Part shown: in pieces, positions 33,893 through 45,662 of the stretch | Numbering within the stretch: position 1 is the stretch's first letter | Layout of the letters: the number at the start of each line of letters is the position of its first letter | Assembly (NCBI GenBank): GCA_030620095.1 | Contig: JAUTXW010002366.1 | Span: 55,001 to 119,000, forward strand | Source of the DNA: Kuschelorhynchus macadamiae | Taxonomy: Eukaryota; Arthropoda; Insecta; Coleoptera; Curculionidae | DNA length: 64,000 nucleotides | Direction: 5' to 3' | Made by a program: the position numbers and the translations under genes | Notes under the pieces: model-generated | Database searches by the model: none | Seen by the model: the letters and a program-made list of their open reading frames with translations, nothing else | Told to the model about the DNA's origin: nothing

Positions 33893-35684
33893 TAGGTCAG
33901 AAGATTCTTCTGAATCTGAACAAATTGAGTCCGGAAAACGCAAAAAAATGTTAAAAAAACGAAAAAAAATATATAAACAAAAATTCCGAGAAGAATGGAA
34001 AACTGATATAAAAGACTCACTTTGGCTTCAAATCAAAAAATAACTTGCCTTATTGTACAAAGTTTGTGACAAAAGCTTGCAGGGATCTTTTACCCATGTG
34101 CAGCGCCATAGTAAAACATCAAATCATATTAAAAATGTGGAATCCAGTAAAATAACGCTTAAACTTTCATTAAAAATTCATTTTCCTTAATAATTAATGA
34201 AACTACAGACATAAGCACACAAAAATGTTTACTTGTAGTATAAAGGGTGTTTTTAGATAAAAAAGTAAAAGGTCGCTTTTTAAGCCTGATGAAATAAAAG
34301 TGGCAGATGCCGAGCATTTATATAATTCCATTTATAATATATTTACCTTAAACAATATTCCTCTTGCAAATTTTGTAGGTTTTGCGGCAGATAACGCATC
34401 AGTCATGATGGGGGTAATATCTGGTGTAGCAACACGATTTAAAAATGACGTGCTTTCTTTATATACACTTAGTTGTATTTGTCATTCTTTTAGTTTATGC
34501 TGTTCCTATGCCTGCAATAATCTTCCTAGTTCGATAGAAGATCTTGCTCGGGATATATATTCTTATTTTGCGCATAGTGCAAAACGTATCGCGGAACTAA
34601 AAGTATTTCAAACTTTTCTACAAACTGAGCCACATAAAATTCTAAAACTTAGTCAGACAAGGTGGCTTTCTCTACAGATGGTTGTGAATAGAATTTTGGA
34701 GCAGTGGCAGCCATTGATATTATTTTTTACAAAAGCTGCTCTTGAAAATAACCTTCAGGCAGCAAAGACTATTTTAAATGCACTAACGAATCCCATTTAT
34801 AATATTTATTTTACCTTTTTATCATATATTTTAGATTAATTAATAGATTAAACTTACTGTTTCAAAGTGAAAATGTTCTAATTCACAAATTACTCCCTGA
34901 AGTCGGGAAAATATATAAAATTATATTAAGTAATTATTTAAAAAGAGGTTATATCAACTGTAGAGGAATTCATCTGATAAATCCTAAAATGGTTAGTGAA
35001 TATAAAAAAAATGAAGATATTTATTTTGGTGCCAATTGTGAGTTGTTGATTGAAAAGTGCATTCAAAATAATATAGACCAAGCTGATCTAAATTCATTCC
35101 GAATTCGTTCGTTAGATTTTTATGTGGAATTGTATTTTCAAATCCGACAAAGATTTCCATTTGACAATGCACTCTTGAAATATTTACCTAACTTAGAACC
35201 AAAAAAAGTCTTATCTGATGAAGTCCCCTCTTTGATGCCTATAATAAAACATGTTTCATTAATTGATGAAAGTGAATAGGAAAACCTAAATATTGAATGA
35301 CGTCAAATAAGCGATATTCACAAAATTGAAAATTTAGAAAATTTAAACTTTGAGAAATTTTGGCAAAAAATAATTTCGTTGAAAAATTTAAATGACGAAA
35401 TTATGTTTCCATCGTTAAAAAAATTATTAAAAATTGTTTTATGCCTTCCGCATAGTAGCGCTGCCGCCGAGCGCACATTTTCTCAGTTAAATTTAATAAA
35501 ATCAAAGCTTCGAAATAGACTGTTAATAAAAACTTGTAACGCTATTTTGCTCTCCAAAGAACTTATTACTGAAAGTGGCAATACTTGCCAAAACTGGCAG
35601 CCAGATCTGGATTTAATAAACTCGAAAATAATTGGCGTAGAATATAGTGAACCAGATGAACACATTGATGATTTATGGGCGTAA
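33893..35684 (+). pseudogene. Second hAT-superfamily transposase, decayed
   Basis: N-terminal text FREEWKTDIKDSLWL and a SLQGSFTHVQRHSKTSNH block resemble the zinc-binding start of hAT/ZBED-like proteins. The open stretch 34300-34839 holds GFAADNASVMMGV (catalytic-type D), CICHSFSLCCSYAC and LKLSQTRWLSLQ. After stops around 34839-34985 come 34989-35279 and then 35379-35684 with the C-terminal signature LPHSSAAAERTFSQLNLIKSKLRNRL. Frameshifts and stops separate the parts. The transposase is not closely similar to the hAT at 80-6010. Terminal repeats were not found. Confidence 0.85.
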
Positions 35685-35869
35685 TTTGTAGAAGATTCCC
35701 CATTAGTACCTAGGTGATAAAATGCAATATAATTTGGTTGATATGTTTTTAGTTTCATAAAGTAGTATATAGTAGTATTTTATAATAACTAATTTTAAAA
35801 CATATTTGTTGATTTAGTTTAAAATGAGCCCACACCCTATAATTACCTAAAAATAAGATATCTTAATAC
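35685..35869. other. Short spacer before piggyBac A
   Basis: AT-rich flank; nothing recognised before the TTAA target site at 35870. Confidence 0.4.
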
Positions 35870-35873
35870 TTAA

Positions 35874-38196
35874 CCCTTTCGTTACGAATGACGGATATAT
35901 CCGTTTTGGTCTCATTTGCCTCTCAGACGGGTGTCGGATATATACGTTCAAGCTTTTTTGTGCTTCTCTAACGGCTGTCATTTATATCCGACCCTATTTA
36001 AAATTTGCAATGGTTGTGGTACTAGCGTCGAGTTATTCCGTGATGCTTAGCTTTGGCTTGTAGCCGAGTGTCGGAGTATTCCGTTGCCGTCGGATATACT
36101 CGACGATCGCCGAACAAAGTTTTGGCGGTAAATCCACCACGTGCTGTTTACAGTATTGTTCAAAATGTCGTCAAGTGCGGGTGCCGGTCCATCGCGACCA
36201 AAAAGGGCTAAACAAGACGCGTCGGTAACAAACTTCTGTGGTCTAGATGCAAATGAAGTGAAAGAGATTCTGGGAAATGTGGGAAATTATGAAGATTGTT
36301 ATTTAAGCGAAAACGAACCGTTCAGTGACAGTGGAAGTGAATACAAACCAGAAACATCAAGCGACAGTGAGTACTTGGAAAGCGATGAAGAATGCATGGA
36401 AAGTACTAGTGGAGCGCAAATCACAGAGGAAAATTTAGAAGTTGAAGAGAACACACATCCGGCAGAAGATATAAACATAGATTGGACAGATAACGAATTT
36501 AAACCCCAAAAGCATGCATTTAATGACAAGCAGAGCGGACTAAATTCGGATTTGAACTTAAATGGTGAGTCAAACGAAATTGACCTTTTTTTTAAGCCTC
36601 TTTTCAGAAAATATTGCAGATTTAATAGTAAATGAAACCAACCGATATGCTAGAGAAAAAACGAACGATTGGAAAGAACTTGATAGGTCGGAATTTTATG
36701 GTTTTTTATCACTGAATATGCTGATGTCAAGAAACAAAAAACTATCTGTACATGAGTATTGGTCTACGGACCCCTTATTGAGTACTCCTTTTTTTGGACA
36801 ATGTATGTCGAGAGATAGATTTAGTGAAATATACAGATTTTTGCATTTGTGCAACAATGATGAAACCCCGCCTGATGACCGCTTGTTTAAAATTAGACAT
36901 GTGTTGCAGTTAATTAAGGATAACTTCAAGAATGCAATGTACCCATTTGAATGCCTAGTTATTGATGAGAGCCTAGTTTTGTTTAAAGGACGCCTAGTAT
37001 TTAAACAATACATCAAAACAAAGAGACACCGTTTGCGATACAGGCTATATTTTGGACTTCAATGTATACGTCGGTAAAGATTCAAATATTGTGGCTGAAG
37101 ATCCTCGTTTGGGAATTACAGGTGCTGTTGTAACTAAATTGCTGACACCATATTTGAACAGGGGACACTCTCTTTATACTGATAACTTTTACAGCAGCCC
37201 TGCTTTGTCCTTGCTCCTATTTGACAACAAAACTAATTCTTGCGGCACAGTGCGTCAGAATCGAAGAGGCCTGCCGAAACTAAGAGCAAAGCTGAATAAG
37301 GGAGAAACTGTTTGGAAGAGTTCTGATAAATTACTAATACTAAAATGGAAAGACCGTAGAGATGTTACAATGATATCTACAATGCACGAAAATAAAATGG
37401 TAACACTGCCAAAATTAGACCGAACAACCCAAGAAAATATTAGGAAACCATCTTGTGTGGTAGACTACAATTCAAAAATGGGAGCAGTCGACCGTTCAGA
37501 TATGCTAGTGAGTAGCATAGATTCTATGAGAAAAAATATTAAATGGTACAAGAAATTATTCTTTCACATATTGGACCTTTGCATATTGAACGCACATGCC
37601 TTATTCTTGACACAACATGAAAAGAAAATTCCATTAGCAACATTTTACCTGAACGTGATTCGCCAATTGTTGGAGAGGTAAGATTTTTTTAAAAATCTTT
37701 GCTAGATTAAGTTTTTAACTCGGTTTTTAGATATCCTGTTCAACGCAAGCCACCTCAAATTCTTCGGTATCAAATAGGCAGGTTGACAGAGCGACATTTT
37801 CCATCTCTGGTACCCGATACAGACAAATCAAAGAGAGCTATGCGGCGTTGTATTGTTTGTTCAAACATTAAGGCCGGAACAAAGAAAAGAAGGGAGTCTC
37901 GTTACATGTGTAAAGACTGTAATGTTGGTTTATGTGTTGTTCCCTGTTTCGAGAGATACCACATCGTTAAAAATTATTAATTTTAAAAAATGTTAATTTA
38001 ATACGTTTAACATTGTTTGCAGTTTAGTTTACTTCTTAATAAAAAGATAAATAACCCTTGTTGTGTTGTTTTTAGACCATTTTGTTAAGGAATTTTGTAA
38101 CTTTTTATATGTCGGAAATATCCGACGGTCGTCACTGAATCACTTGTCGCCGTCTGAGCGCTAAGGCATTACAACCAACGTGCCGTGTCGAAAGGG
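35874..38196 (+). mobile_element. piggyBac-type element A (2.3 kb), TTAA target sites
   Basis: CCCTTTCG at the left and its inverse CGAAAGGG at the right abut TTAA at 35870-35873 and 38197-38200. Subterminal DNA is full of imperfect TCGGATATAYCCG-type palindromes (around 35890, 35935, 35985, 36075 and 38115). A CTCAGACGG phrase near 35931 and 38153 occurs on opposite strands. It encloses a broken piggyBac transposase gene. Confidence 0.9.
36165..37980 (+). pseudogene. piggyBac transposase A, frameshifted
   Basis: It starts MSSSAGAGPSRPKRAKQD with an acidic N-terminus. A slip in a T-run near 36585-36592 shifts the frame, followed by IADLIVNETNRYA and the first catalytic block VIDESLVLFKGRL. 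About 8 codons plus a frame are lost near 37030, where KTKRHR jumps to CDTGYILDFNVYVGKD. The remaining catalytic blocks are YTDNFYSSP and MGAVDRSDML. A 53-nt GT-AG intron (37678-37730) precedes a cysteine-rich C-terminal exon (CIVCSNIKAG ... CKDCNVGLC). All three catalytic aspartates survive, but the gene cannot be translated through. Confidence 0.88.
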
Positions 38197-38200
38197 TTAA

Positions 38201-38697
38201 TATATTTTCAATTTAACTTAGATGTACTTACTAATATAAGAAGACAGTTTTTTAGTTGTTTTTTAAGTTTTTATACTGAAAGTATAACAAAATTTAAAAT
38301 TTATTTTTATTAAAATATTTATTTTATTATAGGTTTATTTATTATTCCGTTCTCTGATATTTAATTATTTAGGCCAAAAACGGTAATCAGAAAACCCGGT
38401 GTACTAGGTGATGTACACTTATTGTTTCTATTACATTGAATTAATTACATCGTATACTTAATATGTAAATGTTTTAGCATTAAACATTTCTGTTCAAGTC
38501 ATTGCATCACAACAAAAATTCCCTACCTATAATTTTTCTGGTACCTAAATAACACATTTTAGTACTTTCTTAAAACAATTTAGTACAAAAGTACTAGAAA
38601 AATGTTTCGTCTGCGGCGCATTCATTTAGTATTTTCTAATAATAATAAACTCAAACAACAACCCTTTTTTTAAAATTTGTTAAAGTGTTAGGTAGTG
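38201..38697. other. No gene; AT-rich
   Basis: Nothing recognised between the right TTAA of piggyBac A and the THAP-domain start. Confidence 0.4.
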
Positions 38698-41600
38698 ATG
38701 CCTTGCCACGGAAGTTATTGTTGCGTGGATTCTTGCAGAATAAATTCTTTAAATGACGAAAACATTTCGTTTTTCAGATTTCCCAAGGATCCCATAAGGT
38801 AACACTCTAGTATTTTTTGTTATGATGGATGCTTATCAAAACTTACGTAGAAATCTAATGTAGAACCTATTTTTAGGTGCCAGCAATAGAAAGAGAGTAT
38901 AGGATTCATTGGAGAACATAAATATGCAAACCTAACACCTGAACAGGCCTATAAAACTCTAAAAATATGCAGTACACATTTTAACGAACGAAGATTCATT
39001 TTTGTATGAAAGACGTTTAAAAAAACCTGTGTTCCCTCGAAGTTACTTCCAGAAAATTTTGGTGAGTTGTATACCGTTAATTTTAGGTAGTTTACCGACG
39101 CGACGCCTTTTAAATTAAAAATTAAGTATAATTTATAGGTGAAAGGTGTGTTACTGTTTTATGCTGATTTTTTAACTATCTTTTAGATCGGAACCGATAA
39201 AAAGGTGATGAAGTAGCAAGCACTTCCGTAAGTTGTTCTTCCAAAAAATCTGATGTGCCCGAGAATTTCATTAACCAAGAGACCCAAACCAGTCCTGAAC
39301 TTTTTGAAGGTCTATAACTGAAAACACACGAATAATTGTAAAACTAACTTTAACAATTTTTAGTCCCAAATCCTGCTATAATAACAAGTAATGGTCATAT
39401 AGAGACAGTGGTGGAGCAAACGACGCCGACGCGTCCTTCAAAGAGTGATATGTCTACCCAAAGCGGGGTTTTGGAAGAGTTTTTAGAAGGTAAGATATAA
39501 TAATCTGTATTGAGCCATGCTTTTTATAAATCCACATAAATTACTTATACCGGTTTTCTACAAATTCACAAGATATACCTACTAAAAGAACGGAGCAGGT
39601 AATCTGAGGTCTAAAAAAGATCTGTTACCTATTTCTCAAAGAGGACCTAAAAAGGTTATTGGGGCTAACTATTATTAGGTTAATGTTTATTGTTTGTATG
39701 CAATTTTGGCCTTATTAGTTTATTGGATCAAGTGTAGTGTAAAATTATTAATTTACATTTGGTCCAAATTATTTAATTAATAAATACGAGTTAATTCATA
39801 AACATGAATCTTATATAAATAAACAAAATAGACGGATCATAACGACTGCCTGTAAAAAAAGCCAAAGAGGACATAACAGAAGAACCACCAAAGACTATTC
39901 GTCCCTGTATCATTTTTATCTACCGATTTGTAGGGTCGGGAACTTTGGGCCACAGTTTATATCCTCGTTATAACAATATGGAAAACATTGACAAATATTA
40001 TTTTATTTTTACCGGCGCGGCGTGGTATATAAAGGATTTATAAAAGTTGGGAATACAAATACTTTTTATCATATAATTATTATTGATAGCAAGTGTTATG
40101 TTTCAAAGTAGACATTTTTTTGCAGATGTGTCATGTCAAACTGTTGCTCATTTATCGCAAAACACTCCCAGGAAACAGGGTTTAAAAAGAAAAATAGTAG
40201 AGTTACAGAAGTCTCTTACGTCTTGTAAAAGACCTGCCGTTACATCCATGTCATTTTAGAATTTTTGAAAAAGCATTACCCGCAAGAATCAACAATGTTG
40301 GTAAGGAAACAACTATTACTTCTGGACAAAGCGCCAAAAGGATCCAGGTACTCAAATGGGCTGAAGCGATTTGCTTTAATTATATATTTGTTGGGACCTA
40401 AAGCATACAATAAATTAGCCAAGCTAATAGGCTTGCCATCAGCAAGTACTTTAAAGAGAATTACTCAACATTGGCAAATCTACCCTGGGTTTAACAAATT
40501 TATTTTTAAAATTTTAGAATTCCATTAATGAGTGAAAAATCAAAAGATTGTATAATATGTATAGACGAAATGTCCATAAAATCAAATTTATTATATTATT
40601 ATTATTATTATATCCAGAGATCACATAGTAGGCTTTGAAGAACTTCACAATAAAAGATCCACAGATATTACCACAAATGCTTTGGTAATTACTGCAAGGG
40701 GAATATCATATAGTTGGAAACAACCGGTTTCCTATTTTTTTACAAAAAATTCCACAAGCGTTGAAGATTTAAATGAAATAATTTTTGAGGAAATTCGAAA
40801 ACTTAAAAGCATAGGATTTAATGTTCTTGCAATAACATCGGATCAGGGACCAAACTTTTTTAAATTAGTTAAATCCAACCTTAAATGAACAGCCGAAAAA
40901 CCATATTTTTTTGTTGACAATACTCCCATTTTTTTATTTATTTGATGTTCCACATTTATTGAGGTCAACAAGAAACAATTTTTTTCCTTATCAGTTTCAA
41001 TTTGATGATGGTGTTACTAATAAATGTTATTTAGAAACCATGTATAACTTGGACAAGACAAAACAATTTTGGTTAGCTCCAAGGCTGACTGATCAGCATT
41101 TAAATCCAAATGATTTTAAAAACATGTTGAGAGTTAAATTCGCATCTCAGGTGTTCAGCCACTCCGCAGTTGCAATGCATACATACACTGATTTTGAAAA
41201 AATACCAGAAGAAGCCAGAACAACTGCAAAGTTTATCGATACTATGAACAAACTATTTGGCAATTTAAATTCTGGCACTTTAAAATCATACCAAGCGTTT
41301 ATGGGGACCGCGAAACAAACTGAATTTTTAAATAAAATGAACGAAATGTTTTCTAGTTTAAAAGTTATATAAAGGAGAAAAGATAAAAACAACAAAGAAA
41401 AAGATGTTACCAATATTCTAAAATTTATTTACGGTTGGAGGCTAACTATTTCTTTGTCTTTTGAAGTCTATGTAGGTGGATACCTTTTTGCGAAAATGTC
41501 TTCTAAAGCTTGTGATACTGTGTCGATTTTTGTGACAGTGAAATCAAATCCACAATATTTTGTGAAAAAAAGCCTACGAAGGCAATCAAGAGCGATTTGG

Positions 41601-41892
41601 GGGATTAACAGTCCCTCCAAAAAACTTCACTGAGTTTATAATATCCATGGAAAATACGTTTAACGAAAATTTGTATAAGTTTTCTACTCAGGATAGCATT
41701 GGAAATAACTTAAAAAGTAAGCTTTCTTCTATGCCGTTTAAACACTTTTGCACTCATTTTCCAAGGGAATACCTGGTGTCCTTATATACAAGAGTAAGGA
41801 TTTATTATATTCTGAAATTTGCAAACAGGGAGTTAAAATGTCAAAAACAAAATAAAGAACACCCAAAATTGACAATTTTAAAAAATTTGTAA
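38698..41892 (+). pseudogene. P-element-like (THAP9-type) transposase pseudogene
   Basis: Exon 1 (38698-38798) encodes a THAP zinc finger start, MPCHGSYCCVDSCR ... ISFFRFPKDPIR. A 78-nt GT-AG intron (38799-38876) follows, then the rest of the finger with KICSTHFNE; a TAG replaces the expected tryptophan. Exon-like pieces occur at about 39200-39315, 39363-39490 and 40125-40258. The catalytic region includes CIDEMSIKSNLL (about 40560), ITSDQGPNF (about 40836) and DVPHLLRSTRNNFF (about 40944-40985), the last a strong P-superfamily signature, then open text to 41372 and a C-terminal piece 41647-41892. Stops and frameshifts abound. A TTA microsatellite expands the frame at about 40588-40612. Confidence 0.82.
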
Positions 41893-42705
41893 TTTTTGTA
41901 GTAGTGTTTTTTTAGATTACGATAAACTTTACTTTGTTTTATGTTAGTTTAAATATTTAAATGTTTATAATATATTTTAAAATACTTGGTTTGTCATGCA
42001 GGTATCTTTAAATTAAGTAAACATGTTATCTATTATTCCTTTCTGAAATATATACATTAATGATACCTAAATAAAAATATCTTTTTATTACAAACAACAT
42101 AAATAATGTTGTTCAGTTTTCACTAAATTTCTTTTCTTTATTAAATAAATAATTGTAATTAGTTTTTAAGCATATATATATAGTTATATATTTTTTGAAA
42201 CTACAGAGTTTTTGTTTTTAATTTACTTTTTTTATATATATAAATATTTTGGGTAATTTATAGTTAGAAATCGTATTAATACTATTATATATATCTATAT
42301 ATTTTCAGTAATTTAAATTTAAACTTCGCGGTTCTCGCATTTAAAACCAGTGCATCTCATGGGCAATGTCCGAAGAACACAAGATTATTATGGGCTGCTG
42401 AAATATGATTGGATGTGCACGTGCGCGAACGCTACATATATGTAATACAAAAATTAACGACGACTTCAAGTTTGGTCGTCCGCACTAAAGCGTATATATA
42501 TTTTTTTCTCTTTTTTTGCGTGTGTGTGTGTGTTCCACGCTACTGTAGATAAGATAAGAAGCACCACAAAGACATGAATTGGGGGCTCCCTCACGAAGAT
42601 GACCCGCTATTAAGAAGCAAGTGTCTTGCACATGTAAAATTTGCTATATATGGTTTTCAACTAAAATTTGTTTTTAGATATTTTAGGTAAAATATAACCT
42701 ACGCT
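41893..42705. other. No gene; AT-rich with a short GT run
   Basis: No coding sequence. A short GT dinucleotide run occurs near 42520-42532. The stretch ends at the TTAA target site of piggyBac B. Confidence 0.4.
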
Positions 42706-42709
42706 TTAA

Positions 42710-45197
42710 CCCGTAACCGGTGACCAGGAGTCTCTCAGACTCCTCCTAGGCAAAGTGGGCGGATAACTTTTAAACCAAGAGCAGCTGATCTCTCCCCTCC
42801 TAGGTACCTTCCTAGAAGAGATAAAGGAATACACCCACTGAATGGCGCCAGTCAGACTTTAGCCGTTCGTTAGTACGATGCGTGTCGGAGTCTGCGAGAC
42901 TCCACGTCACCGTTAGTGCGACTATTTTTCGTATTGCAAATTTTAACTTTTTATGTTATTGAAGAAGTGTTTCAATGGCGAACCAGCCAAGTACATCGCG
43001 AGGTGTTCGGGCGATACACCAAAACTTTGAATCTACTGTTTTGGCTTGGTATAAGTCTTTGGATTCAGATAATAGTGATGTTGATGATTGTGACCCCGAT
43101 TTTGAGATACATAGCGACCACAATTCAAATTCTGCACAGTCCGACAGCCATTCTGATTCAGAAGAACCAAGATTATCTGAAAATGAGGGTGAGCAAGAAT
43201 CCGATCTAAACGACGAAACGCAATCTAAGAAAACGAAAAAGTATTTTTATGGTAAAAATCGTTACAAGTGGTCAGCTGAGCCGGCAGTCAGAAATGTTCG
43301 CACTCCTCAACATAACATTATTACCCATTTACCTGGGCTGCGTGGCAATTGCTCTTCTTTTGGACGTTCAGCAGATCCAAGAGCTATATGGAAATGTCTA
43401 TTTACAGATGAAATGCTAGATATTGTAATAAGATGGACAAACGTCAAAATAGCAAGTATCAGAGCTATGTACAAAAATCAAGATCGCTCTGAACTAAAAG
43501 ATGTTGATCGGATTGAAATGGAGGCATTTTTCGGCTTGTTGATATACACAGCAGTTTTTAAATCGAATGACGAAGATATCGAATGTTTGTTTGCAACGGA
43601 CGGGACTGGCAGGGATTTATTCCGGGCGGTCATGAGTGGAAAAAGATTTGCCGTATTATTGAACTGTTTGCGGTTTGATGATCCTCTCACTAGACAGGAA
43701 CGAAAAGCTGTGAATCCATTGGCTCCTATTCAAGAACTTTTCGAGACATTTATTCGTAACTGTCAACATGAGTTTTGTGTTGGTGAATATGTGTGCATAG
43801 ATGAAATGCTGGTGGGTTTTAGAGGAAGATGCGCCTTCCGAATGTACATACCAAGCAAGCCACGAAAATATGGAATAAAAATAATAATTCTGACAGATGC
43901 AAGAAACCATTATGTATATAACGCATATGTGTATACTGGAAGAGATTCCGATGGAGTGGGACTTTCGCAGAAGGAACAAAGTCTTCCTAAACCTACTCAA
44001 GCTGTGATACGCCTCTCAAAGCCATTATTTGGTACTAATAGAAATCTAACAGCCGATAATTGGTTTACGTCAATCGAGTTAGTAGACTTGCTAAAATCCA
44101 ATGCAATAACTTATGTAGGTACTATGAAAAAAGTACAAAGGCATATTCCTCCGCAGTTTCTTCCTCAGAAGCATAGAGAAGTAGGGTCGGCAATTTATGG
44201 GTTTGCCAAAGATACAACGTTGCTTTCATACGTACCCAAAAAGAATAAAGCGGTCATCTTAGTCTCATCCATGCATCATATAGCATCAACCGATCCAGAT
44301 ACACAAAAACCAGAAATTATAAGCTTCTACAATATGACCAAAGGTGGAGTGGATGCTTTGGATGAAAAATGCACTATTTACAGCACATCGAGAAGAACAC
44401 GCCGTTGGCCCATGGCATTGTTTCATAAAATATTAGATATGAGTACGGTAAACGCATACATTATATACCAGTGTTACCAAGACACCGTGCCACTGCAAAG
44501 AAAAGATTTTATGAAACAATTAGCAAAATCATTAACCTTGCCACACATGAACAGAAGAGTTGAAAAGGTCAAACTCCCTCTAGAACTGAGACAAACTATG
44601 AGGCGTATCTTACATCTTGAAAAACCTTCTACTAATGAGCAGGAACGGCTAGAAGTTAGGAAGTACTGTTACTTGTGTCCAGCCAAATTGCATAGAAAAA
44701 CAGCATATGTATGCACATCCTGTAAAAAGCCCATCTGCCTGAGCTGCAGCAACAAAATATGCCGGGAATGTAATGTGGAACGGGAATAATGATGTTTTTT
44801 TGTCTCATTAGTTTGCGTTGTGCAAATTTTTTTTTTTTTTGAAGAGATTTGTTTAATTTTTTATGTATTTTATTCGTTGAAGTTTACTTTATCTTAGACT
44901 TGGTTGTTTTTGAAAAATGTTTGTTTTTTTTTCTACAAAATATATTTTAGTTCACTACCATTTTTTTTGTTATTTTTTGTCACTCCTTTCTAGATTCCCC
45001 CAAAAAAATATGATCGATATGAAATATCACTATACAATTAATAAAACAGTTTACAAAATACATTAAAAACAAACCTTACATATAAATAATGCGTCCAAAT
45101 TCCACGAATTAAAAAATATATATATATAGTAAAAAGGAGTCTGTAAGACTCCACGTCACCGGTTATGTCCCTAAAATGGGACGTCACCGGTTACGGG
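42710..45197 (+). mobile_element. Complete piggyBac element B (2,488 bp)
   Basis: TTAA duplications at 42706-42709 and 45198-45201 bracket perfect 15-bp terminal inverted repeats CCCGTAACCGGTGAC. Subterminal hairpins of the form GGAGTCTG(N)2AGACTCC followed by ACGTCACCG lie near 42886-42912 and 45137-45163, with another GGAGTCTCTCAGACTCC near 42729. The element contains one uninterrupted transposase gene. Size, ends and ORF all fit a full-length, possibly active piggyBac. Confidence 0.95.
42975..44789 (+). CDS. piggyBac transposase B, intact 604 aa
   Basis: Single open frame. Residues 1-85 are acidic and serine-rich (DNSDVDDCDPDFE), as usual before the piggyBac core. Catalytic aspartates are seen in CIDEMLVGFRG (D276), TADNWFTS (D361) and KGGVDALD (D460, with D463), at spacings close to classical piggyBac. 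The C-terminus (about 565-600) is a cysteine-rich domain, CYLCPAKLHRKTAYVC...C..C...CLSCSNKICREC, which binds the element ends in known family members. No stop, frameshift or intron is needed. It would excise and insert the element at TTAA. The ATG lies about 265 bp inside the left end. Confidence 0.95.
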   Translation: MANQPSTSRGVRAIHQNFESTVLAWYKSLDSDNSDVDDCDPDFEIHSDHNSNSAQSDSHSDSEEPRLSENEGEQESDLNDETQSKKTKKYFYGKNRYKWSAEPAVRNVRTPQHNIITHLPGLRGNCSSFGRSADPRAIWKCLFTDEMLDIVIRWTNVKIASIRAMYKNQDRSELKDVDRIEMEAFFGLLIYTAVFKSNDEDIECLFATDGTGRDLFRAVMSGKRFAVLLNCLRFDDPLTRQERKAVNPLAPIQELFETFIRNCQHEFCVGEYVCIDEMLVGFRGRCAFRMYIPSKPRKYGIKIIILTDARNHYVYNAYVYTGRDSDGVGLSQKEQSLPKPTQAVIRLSKPLFGTNRNLTADNWFTSIELVDLLKSNAITYVGTMKKVQRHIPPQFLPQKHREVGSAIYGFAKDTTLLSYVPKKNKAVILVSSMHHIASTDPDTQKPEIISFYNMTKGGVDALDEKCTIYSTSRRTRRWPMALFHKILDMSTVNAYIIYQCYQDTVPLQRKDFMKQLAKSLTLPHMNRRVEKVKLPLELRQTMRRILHLEKPSTNEQERLEVRKYCYLCPAKLHRKTAYVCTSCKKPICLSCSNKICRECNVERE

Positions 45198-45201
45198 TTA
45201 A

Positions 45202-45662
45202 ATTATAAAAAAAAGAATAAAAGAAATCAGTCCACTAAGTTAACCAAAATAATAATTAATAATTTTATTTCTGAGCTATCACCATTCATTGATCCTTCTC
45301 ATCGGATGAACTTAACTTTTTAATTTAAAAATAAAAATGTGCACATATTTATCAAATTAAAATCAACTATAATTAGTTTTCTAGTTTACAATTAAGATAA
45401 TTTACTATCTATTGCTTATTGCTAGTTTTAAAAGTATTGATTAAAAAAAAAAATTGGGTAAAGCAACAAGGAAGCCGGTTCGGAATGTCGAGTTTTTTGT
45501 TATACCAAACAGAGTACAGGTATTTATTATTTGTGTAGTACAGAAAACAGCTGGTGGGGCAGCGAAAGTGTTGACTACGTTTACGTCGATAATGGTTTAT
45601 CCATAAATAAATATTTTCTATTTTGTATTCTTTTTCTTTCCTGTTTTTTAAATTAAAGAGCA
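45202..45662. other. Presumed BEL leader region
   Basis: No protein recognised. The stretch just before the BEL gag start (about 45540-45660) would hold the primer-binding site and leader, if intact. A CTGGTGGGGCAGCG phrase at about 45551 is a possible primer-binding site, not confirmed, and no LTR pair was found. Confidence 0.3.
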
